This document shows, piece by piece, positions 34,134-43,700 of a stretch of 64,000 bases of DNA. A program made the position numbers and the translations under genes. This DNA comes from Neolewinella persica DSM 23188 (lineage in GTDB: Bacteria; Bacteroidota; Bacteroidia; Chitinophagales; Saprospiraceae): positions 16,286 through 80,285 of the forward strand of contig NZ_KB890433.1 of the NCBI RefSeq assembly GCF_000373105.1. Direction: 5' to 3'. Numbering within the stretch: the stretch's first letter is position 1; each line of letters opens with the position of its first letter. The notes beneath the pieces were generated by a model. It was not told where the DNA came from. It saw only the letters and a list, made by a program, of their open reading frames with translations, and did not search any database.

Positions 34134-35423
34134 ATTACCTCAGCTCAACTAGCCTTTGACCGCCAACACCTGTGGCACCCCTATACTTCCCTGGTCAATC
34201 CGTTGCCGGTATACCCCGTTGCATCTGCTTCAGGCTGTACCATTACCCTGGCCGACGGACGAACGCTGATCGATGGAATGGCCTCCTGGTGGGCAGCTAT
34301 TCATGGTTACAATGTTCCTGAGCTGAACGCAGCCGCCCAGGCACAGCTCAAACAAATGAGCCACGTCATGTTCGGAGGGTTTACCCACGAGCCAGCTGTT
34401 GAACTTGGGAAACGATTGGTGGATCTCACGCCAGCAGGACTTAACCGGGTCTTTCTGGCCGACAGCGGTTCCGTAAGCGTGGAAGTAGCCATGAAGATGG
34501 CCGTACAGTATCAGTACGCCAGGGGAGAGCGGGGGAGAGGTAAATTCCTTACTTTTCGGGGAGGCTACCACGGCGATACTACGGCGCCAATGTCGGTATG
34601 TGATCCGGAGACGGGCATGCATTCGCTATTTGGCGGGTTCTTGCCCCGGCATCACTTTATCCGTAAACCTCCTCCGGGTTTTGTGGCGGAAGTGGACTCC
34701 GGCTACGTGGCGGAACTGGCTGCCTTCTTTGCCGCACACGCACATGAAGCTGCAGCATTTATCTGTGAGCCCGTAGTTCAGGGAGCGGGGGGCATGTACT
34801 TCTATAACCCGGGCTACCTCAACGTGGTCGCTGAACTATGCCAACGGCACAGCCTCTTGCTGATCTATGACGAGATCGCCACCGGCTTCGGCCGAACGGG
34901 GACCATGTTTGCCGCCGAACATGCGGGCTTTACGCCCGATATCCTCTGTATTGGTAAAGCACTAACCGGAGGATACCTGACCCTCGCAGCTACGCTTTGT
35001 ACCGACGAGGTGGCCGATACCATTGGCCGCAGCGAGGTCTCCGTGCTGATGCACGGGCCTACGTTTATGGGCAATCCATTAGCCTGCGCGGTGGCAGTGG
35101 CCAGTATTGATTTATTGCTGCAATCTGCATGGAAAGCCACCATCGGACGGCTCTCCGAAAACCTTTCCCTGCACCTGCGCGCCGCCGCCCAAATTCCGAC
35201 CGTAAAGGACGTGCGGGTTTTGGGAGGAATCGGCGTAATCGAGACCCGCCAACCGGTAAATGTGGCTAAAATACAGGCTTTTTTCGTTGCTCAAGGCGTT
35301 TGGGTCCGACCATTCGGAACCCGCGTTTACGTGATGCCTCCGTACGTGATGACGGATGCGGAGATAAAGAAAGTCTGCACAGCTATGGTGGCTGCAGTAG
35401 CACAAAATGAGCACTTTCAGTAA
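34134..35423 (+). CDS. bioA: Adenosylmethionine-8-amino-7-oxononanoate aminotransferase, probable ATT start
   Basis: A 429-residue PLP enzyme of biotin synthesis, moving an amino group from SAM to 7-keto-8-aminopelargonate. It matches E. coli BioA throughout: GMASWWAAIHGYNVPELNAA, MSHVMFGGFTH, FLADSGSVSVEVAMKMA, the PLP lysine in LCIGKALTGG and MHGPTFMGNPLACAVA. The conserved N terminus (LAFDRQHLWHPYTS) lies upstream of every ATG, GTG or TTG in frame; after the stop TAA at 34128 the frame runs GCC ATT ACC TCA. ATT at 34134 aligns with the E. coli initiator Met. A TTG at 34203 would delete the WHPYT segment. No other bio gene is nearby. Confidence 0.9.
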   Translation: MTSAQLAFDRQHLWHPYTSLVNPLPVYPVASASGCTITLADGRTLIDGMASWWAAIHGYNVPELNAAAQAQLKQMSHVMFGGFTHEPAVELGKRLVDLTPAGLNRVFLADSGSVSVEVAMKMAVQYQYARGERGRGKFLTFRGGYHGDTTAPMSVCDPETGMHSLFGGFLPRHHFIRKPPPGFVAEVDSGYVAELAAFFAAHAHEAAAFICEPVVQGAGGMYFYNPGYLNVVAELCQRHSLLLIYDEIATGFGRTGTMFAAEHAGFTPDILCIGKALTGGYLTLAATLCTDEVADTIGRSEVSVLMHGPTFMGNPLACAVAVASIDLLLQSAWKATIGRLSENLSLHLRAAAQIPTVKDVRVLGGIGVIETRQPVNVAKIQAFFVAQGVWVRPFGTRVYVMPPYVMTDAEIKKVCTAMVAAVAQNEHFQ

Positions 35424-35510
35424 ACGTATTCCGCCGTCCGACAAATCCTTTTGGCCTGGCGAAGCCGGAGAAAAGTTTGTCTGACGGCTATGAAAATTAC
35501 TCCGCGTTTT

Positions 35511-35576
35511 TCCTCTTCTCCTTTCCTTCGCGCGAGAATTGTTCGGTGTTTTCTCGCGGAGAGAAAGAGTAGAGGA
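35511..35576. repeat. Class VI hairpin, second copy
   Basis: TCCTCTTCTCCTTTCC and CGCGAGAA face TTCTCGCG and GAGAGAAAGAGTAGAGGA across an 11-base loop. The CGCGCGAGAA core is shared with the hairpin at 22518-22605. It lies after bioA. Confidence 0.6.
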
Positions 35577-35639
35577 GCTGGGCGAAGGCAAAGGGAATAT
35601 GGGACTCTTTGGCCTCCTTAACCTTAGGATGAAATTTAA

Positions 35640-35725
35640 TTGCCTGAATGCCCTTAATGGTTATTCTAACATTTCTTCCCTTAGTGTAGCTTCTTATTGC
35701 CCTTAGTGTCTTAGTGGTTATTTTA
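35640..35725 (-). repeat. Class III repeat, copies 4 and 5
   Basis: CCCTTAATGGTTATTC and CCCTTAGTGTCTTAGTGGTT, in the same order as at 34024. The two blocks thus flank bioA on both sides in the same orientation. Confidence 0.7.
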
Positions 35726-35757
35726 GACCTCGAAAGTCTGCCATTAACCCCTAAGCC

Positions 35758-38700
35758 CTACTTCCCTCCGCCAGGCTTTTTCTTCTTAAACGGATTAAAT
35801 TTCTCCAGCTCTTCCTTGACCTTGTTCGCGCCAGGGATATTTCTCAGCAGAGAGTCGGCCCGTAGAGAATCCAGTTTAAGTCGGTTACGCAGTTCTTTCG
35901 CCGCTTCGGCTTTCAACCGGGCGGTTTCTGCGTCGAGTGCCCGACGGATGCTGTCTTGCGCCAATCGGGCCCGGTCGGTGGTTACATTCTTTAAGCTGTC
36001 AATACGACGCTGCGCGTCGTTCCGAACAGCGTCTACCCGGGTCTGAACTTCCTGCTCCGCCTGTTGGCGGCGGATATCAGCTTCTTCCTTAACCCGATCG
36101 GTAACTGCACCAACTACGGCATCCTGAATGGAGGTGGGTCCTCCATCCTTACTACCCAACAGGTTAAATTTAACCTGCGGGTCGCTGATGCTGCCCAGTA
36201 GGTTGATGTTTACGTTCAGGGTATCTCCGGGAGAGATGTTCAGGCCGAGTTTACTGGCCTGGCCGGCCAACTGATCCAATGCACTCAGGGCGGTGCCGGT
36301 GACGATGTTGCCCTTGATCTTTTCCCGGGGGATGGCGGCCCGGATGGTGTAATCCATGTCCAGGTCAAGGCCATGCTGGCCCTGAAGCCGCATCGGAATG
36401 CCGACCAGGTTAAAATTAAACGGTTCGATGTTGACCTTACCATCCTGAATCTGGAAGATGGTGGTAAGATTCTTGAACGTGGTGTTTTCCTTGAGCTCCT
36501 CGATATTGAGCGCCTGGCCAATCTTCATTACCGGCTTGAAGCCCGCAAGTCTTGCTTCGGCAGTTTTGAAGAGTCCCTTGGCGTCCAGGGTGTTCAGTTT
36601 TGGGAAAAGATCTGGTCCCAGTTTTCCTTCTACCACGAGGTCGGTACTGAATTGCCCCTGTAGAAATTTACCTACGGGAGCCAGTGCCGCAAAGCTGTTA
36701 AGGACACTGAAGGCGGATTTGAAATCCAGGGATTCCAGGTCGTAGTGGAAGCGGAACCCAGGGTCGCCGGGCTCCGAGGTATCGTAGGCACCGGCAAAGT
36801 TCATCCGGCCGCCCAGCAGGGCGGCGCTGCCGTCTTCGATGACCGCCTGCCCGCCTTGCATAACGAGTTTACCCAACACCTGATTGAGGTCGATGTTGTC
36901 GTATTTGATTCGGTCGGCGTTCAGGTTCACATTGAGGTTAATATTGTCGGGAATGGGGACAGCCGCCATGGCCTCTTCCGGGGAAGTGGCGGCAGCGGTT
37001 GCCTCCGCTGCTTCGTCGCTCATGAAATCCGCCAGGTCGATAAAGGCGGAACGGACCGACAGGTTGCCACCCAGCACGCCTTCGCCGAAGGTATAATCGA
37101 ATAAATCTGTTACCGTTCCTGACCCGGAAAAGGTGCTTTGGCCAAGGGTGCCATTGGCCGTGGCAATTTCCATCCGATTCGGTTTTACGTTACCAACAGC
37201 CTTCAGGTTGGTTGGTCGGTAGCCAGCGTAGTTCAGGCTTTTGATCTCTGCGTCTACGTTGAAATCGAAGCGGTCGAAAATTTCTGAGGTGGTGGCTGTT
37301 TCTGAAGTACTGTTTTGGAGTTCTGCAGGACTTAATCCCGTAGCTGTTGCGTCTTCGGCAGGCATCCACTCATCGGCGTCGAAGTAATTTGAGCGGATGA
37401 GGAAGTCTCCCTGCATTGTCTGATCCGAAGTGAAGTAAGCCAGTGGATTATTGATCTTGCCGGTGGCCGTCAGGTCACTACGCCCAAGGGTACCATTAAA
37501 AGTATTGATGGAAACGGCCTGTGGGTTGAAGTCCGCAGCAGCATTGTTAATGCGTACGGGAGGTAAACCATCTGCAGCGTAAACAAAATCGGTGATGGAG
37601 GCAATACCGCTGAGGTTGAGGTCGCCATATCGCCCGGCATCAAGGAGACTCTGACGGACGCGTTCCATCGTGATGTCGGCAACAATGACGCCAGCCAGCT
37701 CACGAACACCTTCTAATGGGATCGCCTGGCTCCACTTGGCCAGATCGAGTTTACCGTCTATCCGGGCATCAACCTGTGGGTCACTGAGCGGAGTGGATAG
37801 TTTAAACCTGCCCCGGAAAGGGTCTCCCCCCAGGTCGAAATCGAAGCGTGGAATATCGATGACCATTTTATTGAGGTCGGCGCTTGGGCTGTTAATGGAG
37901 AGTTTCGCGTCTATACCGGTAATGCCAACCGGGCGTCCGGGATACTGGACGCTGCCGCTGGTGATGTTGGTATTGACAGTAAAAGCAGGGTAAACTTCTT
38001 TTTCTCCGTTGTACGGGCCATCCACTGTGCCGTTCAGCGTAAAATTGCCTTTTGTCTGCACCTGCTCGTAGCCCTGCGTGTAGGCGGAAGGAATCAGGCT
38101 CCAAAGCTGGCGGAAATCGTTGACCGGGGCGCTGTATTCCAGGTCGAAAATGATGTCGTCATTATCTTCAAGGTCAATGTTGCCACCAAAAACGAGACTT
38201 AGGGCATTGAGTGTTATCTCGTTGTCCTTAAAGGTATAAATGTTCTGGTTCAGGTCAATGTTGACCAGTGCGTCAGCCTTGGTCTTTACTTTATTGAGGT
38301 AAGTGACACCGGACTGTTTCAGGGTAAGCGTTTCAGCATCAGAGTGCGTGTCGAGGTCAAAGACGGTACTGGTGAAATCTCCATCTCCGGTAGTGTTCAG
38401 ACCGGTTATTTCCAGGTAAGTTTCGGTTGTTTTGTCATCATAAATAAAATGACCGTTGTTGACTTCGTAGCGGGACAGGTTTATCTGTGCGGTGCCCGAG
38501 GTGGATTCTGGTGCTGGTGCATCTGATTCAGATTCGGGAACAATGAGGTAGTTGGCCAATTCAGGCGTTAGCACCTTAAGGTTGATAAATGGTTCGTCGA
38601 GTACGACTTCATCAATATTGTAGTTACCGTCTCCGCCTACCACGGACCAGAAACCTACGTCGACTCTTGCTTTTTTTGCCGTCAGGAGAGGCATGCCGGC

Positions 38701-38940
38701 AAAAGTGTCGATACCGATAACTTCCAGGTCGTCGATGGTTAGGGAAACATCCGGAAAGCTTTTAAGAAAGCTTAGATTGATGTCGCGAAAATCAATTTTA
38801 GCTTCTACTACACCGTTCGCGCTCGATTTGACGTTGGCCACAATTTGGTCCTTGAACAATATCGGCGCTGCCAATAAAAATCCAACACAAAGTATCAGTA
38901 ATACGACGATGACAGTAAGGAAGCGTTTGATAAATTTCAT
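35758..38940 (-). CDS. AsmA-like family protein, very large
   Basis: A 1060-residue protein anchored by one N-terminal helix (about 5-27) with the rest periplasmic and beta-rich. AsmA features: IDFRDINLSFLKSFPDVSLT and IDDLEVIGIDTF at the start, and an AsmA_2-like C-terminal region (LNTLDAKGLFKTAEARLAGF, GTALSALDQLAGQASKLGLN). The last 130 residues form a charged coiled coil (IRRQQAEQEVQTRVDAVRND) ending in FNPFKKKKPGGGK. Related AsmA/TamB-type proteins are thought to form bridges for lipid movement to the outer membrane. The start at 38940 is the first Met that gives the membrane anchor. Confidence 0.87.
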   Translation of the reverse strand: MKFIKRFLTVIVVLLILCVGFLLAAPILFKDQIVANVKSSANGVVEAKIDFRDINLSFLKSFPDVSLTIDDLEVIGIDTFAGMPLLTAKKARVDVGFWSVVGGDGNYNIDEVVLDEPFINLKVLTPELANYLIVPESESDAPAPESTSGTAQINLSRYEVNNGHFIYDDKTTETYLEITGLNTTGDGDFTSTVFDLDTHSDAETLTLKQSGVTYLNKVKTKADALVNIDLNQNIYTFKDNEITLNALSLVFGGNIDLEDNDDIIFDLEYSAPVNDFRQLWSLIPSAYTQGYEQVQTKGNFTLNGTVDGPYNGEKEVYPAFTVNTNITSGSVQYPGRPVGITGIDAKLSINSPSADLNKMVIDIPRFDFDLGGDPFRGRFKLSTPLSDPQVDARIDGKLDLAKWSQAIPLEGVRELAGVIVADITMERVRQSLLDAGRYGDLNLSGIASITDFVYAADGLPPVRINNAAADFNPQAVSINTFNGTLGRSDLTATGKINNPLAYFTSDQTMQGDFLIRSNYFDADEWMPAEDATATGLSPAELQNSTSETATTSEIFDRFDFNVDAEIKSLNYAGYRPTNLKAVGNVKPNRMEIATANGTLGQSTFSGSGTVTDLFDYTFGEGVLGGNLSVRSAFIDLADFMSDEAAEATAAATSPEEAMAAVPIPDNINLNVNLNADRIKYDNIDLNQVLGKLVMQGGQAVIEDGSAALLGGRMNFAGAYDTSEPGDPGFRFHYDLESLDFKSAFSVLNSFAALAPVGKFLQGQFSTDLVVEGKLGPDLFPKLNTLDAKGLFKTAEARLAGFKPVMKIGQALNIEELKENTTFKNLTTIFQIQDGKVNIEPFNFNLVGIPMRLQGQHGLDLDMDYTIRAAIPREKIKGNIVTGTALSALDQLAGQASKLGLNISPGDTLNVNINLLGSISDPQVKFNLLGSKDGGPTSIQDAVVGAVTDRVKEEADIRRQQAEQEVQTRVDAVRNDAQRRIDSLKNVTTDRARLAQDSIRRALDAETARLKAEAAKELRNRLKLDSLRADSLLRNIPGANKVKEELEKFNPFKKKKPGGGK

Positions 38941-39120
38941 AGTTGGTTGGTTTGGAGACTTATGCAATATGCTCCGGAGATGTAGAATAGTATAACAATG
39001 CACACGACTGGATATAAACGAAGCCTGTATGCCATTAATTTTAATAAAGCCTTAACGATGGCCCCAATGTTTAACAACTGTTTTGGCGGTGTGTTCTCCG
39101 GTTAGGGGTAAGTTTGATTT

Positions 39121-39195
39121 GGCGGGGCCGCAGGTGCAGGGAAAGGACTTTGAGCAAGGGGGGCAGTTACGGTTCTCTGCACCTGCGGCCCCGCC
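39121..39195. repeat. Class I inverted pair, copies j and k
   Basis: Copy j (39121-39138, plus) and copy k (39178-39195, minus) both carry the same deviation, GGCGGGGCCGCAGGTGCA, and pair perfectly over 19 bases around a 37-base centre. They lie in the divergent gap between the AsmA-like gene and rnd; the remainder of 38941-39386 shows no gene. Confidence 0.85.
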
Positions 39196-39386
39196 CGATT
39201 ATTTCCTGTTTTCTTTAACCTGATAAAGAAAAGCAATGGCCAAATCAGGTTGGAGGAATTGTATTCTGACCTTCAATACCCCGCAAACACTTGGATTGCA
39301 TCATCGTAAGCAACAGTACAGCTCCATCTTTGACCTGTACATCATGGCGGGTTAACGATGGCTCCGGAACATCTAAACTAATACAC

Positions 39387-39416
39387 TTGTAGTACCCGAC
39401 AATTTAGGTACCTTCG
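39387..39416 (+). promoter_or_regulatory. rnd promoter
   Basis: TTG at 39387-39389, 19-base spacer, TACCTTCG at 39409-39416 (one deviation from TANNTTTG). The ATG is 20 bases downstream. Confidence 0.55.
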
Positions 39417-39435
39417 CCCTCAAATAAGCGAACCT

Positions 39436-40614
39436 ATGAGCCAAGGTATTCCGGATTACACTTTTATTACCACTTTTGAGGGACTGGAACAATTTGCTGA
39501 AGAATGTAAAGACATCAAATGGATGGGTTTCGACACGGAATTCATCGGCGAAAAGCGCTACCATACGCTACTTTGTCTGATCCAGATCAGTTGTGAGCAC
39601 GGTTACTACCTCCTGGACCCCATCGCCGTTGAAAACCTGGATCCTTTTCTCGATATTCTGGAGGATCCCAACATCGTTAAAATTACCCATGCCGGAGACA
39701 ATGACTACCGGTTGCTTAACAAGCAATTTGCAGACTTTGTCCCCAAAAATGTATTCGATACCCAGGTTGCCGCCGGCTTTGTCGGGCATCGCTACCCAAT
39801 GAGCTTCGCTAAACTGGTTGATGCCGAAACCGGAGACATGCTTGGGAAAGGCTCCGCAGTGACCGACTGGTCTCAGCGCCCGATGAGCCCCAAGCAGATC
39901 AAATACGCCTTGAATGACGTGATCTACCTCAAAGAGCTCTACGAAAAGATCACCGCTAAACTGGAAGCCAACGGCCGCCTGACCTGGGCCACCGAAGAGT
40001 GCAACCAAATGGCCTCACCCGATTACTATTACCGGGATCCCAACCACGAATTCCTCAACAGCAACATCGCCCGCTCCAGCCGTTTACGCGAGCGGATTTT
40101 CCTCATTCGTTTGTACGAATGGCGGCGCGATACTGCCGAACAGAAGAACTACAGCAAGGAGATGATCCTGCAGAGCAAACTGATCTCCCAGCTGGTACGA
40201 GGCGTAAAAGGAGGGCTCGATTCGATGCTCGAGAACCGTCGTTTGCCCCAAAGCACCATCAAGCGCTACGGAAAAATGTTCGTTGAGATGTACAACGAAC
40301 AACCGACCGAAGAAGAGACGACTATTGCCAACAGCATTCAGCGCGGTTCCCAGGAAGAAGAGGAGGACGATATGCTCATTGAGCTGCTGTACCTGATCAT
40401 GAAGTACCGCGCTAATGAGTCGGAGATCAGCCACGCCCTGGTGATGCCCCGCAACGCCATTAAGCGAATGAAGCAGGACCCTTCGACCCGCGAATCTATT
40501 CTGGGCAGCGGCTGGCGTAAGGACCTCCTCGGCCCGGATTTCGTCTCCTGGCTGAAGAATTTCGATAAGCTGAAGCTTAAGATTGAGGGGGGGAAGATTT
40601 CTTTGGAGGCTTAG
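39436..40614 (+). CDS. rnd: Ribonuclease D
   Basis: A 392-residue 3'-to-5' exoribonuclease of the DEDD family, acting in tRNA 3' maturation and RNA turnover. Catalytic residues are visible: MGFDTEFIGEKRYHTLLCLI (Asp-x-Glu), THAGDNDYRLL and YALNDVIYLKEL (Tyr and last Asp). HRDC-like helices follow (REWR-like SSRLRERIFLIRLYEWRRDT, and NESEISHALVMPRNAIKRMK). Length and order fit RNase D. Confidence 0.94.
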   Translation: MSQGIPDYTFITTFEGLEQFAEECKDIKWMGFDTEFIGEKRYHTLLCLIQISCEHGYYLLDPIAVENLDPFLDILEDPNIVKITHAGDNDYRLLNKQFADFVPKNVFDTQVAAGFVGHRYPMSFAKLVDAETGDMLGKGSAVTDWSQRPMSPKQIKYALNDVIYLKELYEKITAKLEANGRLTWATEECNQMASPDYYYRDPNHEFLNSNIARSSRLRERIFLIRLYEWRRDTAEQKNYSKEMILQSKLISQLVRGVKGGLDSMLENRRLPQSTIKRYGKMFVEMYNEQPTEEETTIANSIQRGSQEEEEDDMLIELLYLIMKYRANESEISHALVMPRNAIKRMKQDPSTRESILGSGWRKDLLGPDFVSWLKNFDKLKLKIEGGKISLEA

Positions 40615-40626
40615 GGGAGAAAGAAT

Positions 40627-40668
40627 AACCACTAAGGCATTAAGAGACACTAAGTTCTACACTAAGAA
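40627..40668 (+). repeat. Class III repeat, copy 6
   Basis: AACCACTAAGGCATTAAGAG, then ACACTAAG and TACACTAAG, starting 12 bases after the rnd stop. Confidence 0.75.
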
Positions 40669-40783
40669 AGTAGCGTTGGAACGAATATTGTACATGCTCA
40701 AGTAGTAAAATGTGTAGGAGCACAGTGAGCTGGGACTTTTCCTCTGTGAGGGGAGAGGGGCCGAGCTAAGGCGTACCGAGCAC

Positions 40784-43700
40784 CTACCGAACCACCACCC
40801 TCCGAATCACCGTCCCCTTAGCCAAAGGCACCGCAATGAAGTAACTCCCCTGCGCCAAATGGCCTAGGGATATGGTTTGCGTTCCGGCAAGGTTGCTGGA
40901 GGCGGCTACCTGACGTCCCGCCATGTCGAGTACCTGAATGGGGCCGTTGATCCGGGTGGTGCCAGTCTCTACAGTAACCATGTCAGCGGTGAGGGTAGGG
41001 TAGACCAGCAGTTGGTCATCTTCCGCTACCGGACTTTCAAGGCCGGTGTTCAGATCGCGTTCGCCGTTGGCGAAGAAATACCCCCAGTGTCCACCTTCAA
41101 TGAGGCCGGCGGCATTTCCGCTGGCGGATATTTTGTCTGCAGCCAACGGAATGATTGCCAGGATATCGACATCTGCATCGGTTTGGGCGTCAAAGACCAG
41201 GCGATCATCGGAAAGGCCATAATTTGGGTAGTTGACTTTTCTGTTCCGGAAAATGGTGCTACTGGCGCCAGTTTCAATATTGGCACCGATGATGCTGAAG
41301 GTGCCGGCGTCAAAGTCTACTTCCTCGTAAGCAATGATGTAAGGGGAGTTTTTGGAGAAAGTAGGGTTGCCCGTGCTGCTGCCTTCGGGCAGGTCGGTGG
41401 ATAGTTTGAAAATTGCTCCGTCGCCGAAACGGGCCTGACTTGCATCCCAGGCGCGTAGAAACCCGATGTCCCAGAACTCAAGGCCATCGTCGAGCCGGCT
41501 GAGGGCATCGTACATCAGGAACTGACCACCGGGTTCCCATTCCAATGCATCGGCGTACTGCACATCTCCGGTAGAGATGCCGCTGGCGGAGGTTGGGTTG
41601 GAAAGATTAAGGAACTCACCTTGCTGCGTAACGAAGTCGAAGATGAGGATACGATTATCATTGTCCGTAGTAGTTACGGCAATCCGGTCTCCGTCTTTAC
41701 TAATGGCGATGTTACGCCAAATGGTTTGTGGGTCTCCTTCGATGAAGTCTAACTCATTGGTGCCGAAATAGAAGGCGCGCAACCGCCCCTGGTCATCGAC
41801 AAACACAGCGGTGCTGCCATCGTCGGTTATGCTCGGCTTACTGCCCAAGCCTACTGTAACCAACGGGTTCTCAATCAGGGTTCCGTCTTCCTGAGCGAGA
41901 AATAAGGCACTCGCTCCGGTATTCGCCAGGAGTAAAAAACGATCTCCTTCATTATCATCCAGGTCTACGGTATAATCTCCGGCCTCTCCGCCAATGCCTA
42001 CGCCAGCAAAGGCGTTCTCTGCCGCAGCTACTACGTTAGCTCCGAACATCCCGGCTGCCTCCACCACCGCAAGGCGTAGATCTGCAAACCGGCTGGAACG
42101 GGTGAGGCCCTCGGTAAGTGCTTTGTAGTACACCCTTCCGGCGATATCATCGCCAACGGCGGGGTCACTACTGAAAAGATAGAACGCCCGGTTAGGAATG
42201 CCACTGTTTACGTGTACACCTCCCCGGTCACCTTCTTCGGTGTTGGGCAAGGTGACGTATTCATCCATGTGCGCGGGCTGCCAGCCTCTTTGACCGAAAC
42301 GGTTAGCGCCATTGTTCGGGTTGCGCATATCACGCAACGCACCGCTCGGGAAAGCGGAGGTTACGACGTCTTCACCGACACGGTAATCGCCCGTTTCTCC
42401 TTCGATGAGGTAGCCGAAGATGTCGGCAAATGATTCGTTCATGGCTCCGGGCTGCTCTTCGTAAATCAGGTCAGCAGAGTTTTGTATCACCCCGTGAGAC
42501 ATTTCATGGCCGGCAACGTCCAGACCACGAGGGAGCCGTTGGAAGGCATCGACGCCATTACCATAAAAGAGTGCACGACCATTCCAGAAGGCATTATCCA
42601 TTTGGGTACCATCCGTTTCATTGATGTTCATGAATGAAAGGACGTTGCCTCCTGATCCGTCGATAGAATTGCGTTGGTGCTTGTCCAGAAAGTACTGATA
42701 GGCACTACCTGCGTTGGCGTGAACGCTGGCTTCGGTCTTACTCCAGCCAGTATTATTGAGGGAAAACCGCAGACCTGGCTCAAAGTCTTCGCGCAGTGGA
42801 GTAGAGCCACCACCATCGTAGGTAAGGATGAAACCATTGAGTCGGCCGCCGGCAGTACTGAACATTGGCTTTGTTCCATCAAGAAGATAAAAAGTGTCCT
42901 GAAGCGAAAAGGTGTTGAGGGTGATGTTCCGGTCGTAAAGGTCTTGTACTACCACGGTAGCGGGACCATCCATTATTAGCGTTGCAGGGGTTGCAGTTGT
43001 TGCAGGGGGGGCAAGTGTGGCAGTTGTTGCAGCACGATGGTGGCCATCTGCAAATCCGCAGGTATGGGTGTATTCGGCAAGTACTTCGCCGGTGTGCGCG
43101 TCGAGGTAAAGACTGGTATGTTCCAGTAAATTGGGGCGTACATGAGCTTGCCACGCAAGTTTGGCTTCCGATCCGGTAGGGTAGAAGATGACCAGTTCCA
43201 GGGATAGTTGGGGACCAGAAATCCAGTCCAGTTGCTTAGGGCTCAGGTCGGTCCACTGCTCCAAAAACCTGTTTTGCACCTGCGCCCGCGCCGCTACTTC
43301 GCTAAGGTCCGGTACTGTATTGGTAAGTTGGGGCGTTGGCTGGAGGCGTCCGGTATAAAGGTCAAAACCCCCGCCATGACTATGTAGACGGGCATCAGCT
43401 GGCAGCACTGGAATGCCGGCATAAACTTGCGCTATCCTGAGGTGCTTATAACCTTGTGCATCAACGATTTCGTCGGTAATTTTTAGCTCCAGGTACGGAT
43501 CTTCAATACCCAGATCTGCACTGACAGCGGCCAGATAGGCCTGGGCGTCTTCCTTGTCGGGTCGGGCATCTGGGAGGTTCGTTGGGCGACCGCGGAGTGC
43601 ATAAACCTGGCCATTATCCGGGTCCGTACTAATCTTAACTCCCGGTGTACCTGTTCTGTTAATCGGGCGGATGTTTGCGGGATTCAGGCGCGGCCGCAGG

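Noticed and set aside
35170-35187. A twentieth class I copy inside bioA (TGCACCTGCGCGCCGCCG)
   Set aside because: Only the first ten bases match; the codons give LHLRAAA, in a helix where this is easily explained by protein sequence.
31629-39195. Class I pairs as ordinary rho-independent terminators
   Set aside because: Loops are 37 and 65 bases long, no T-run follows either arm, and one pair lies in a divergent gap where no transcript ends.
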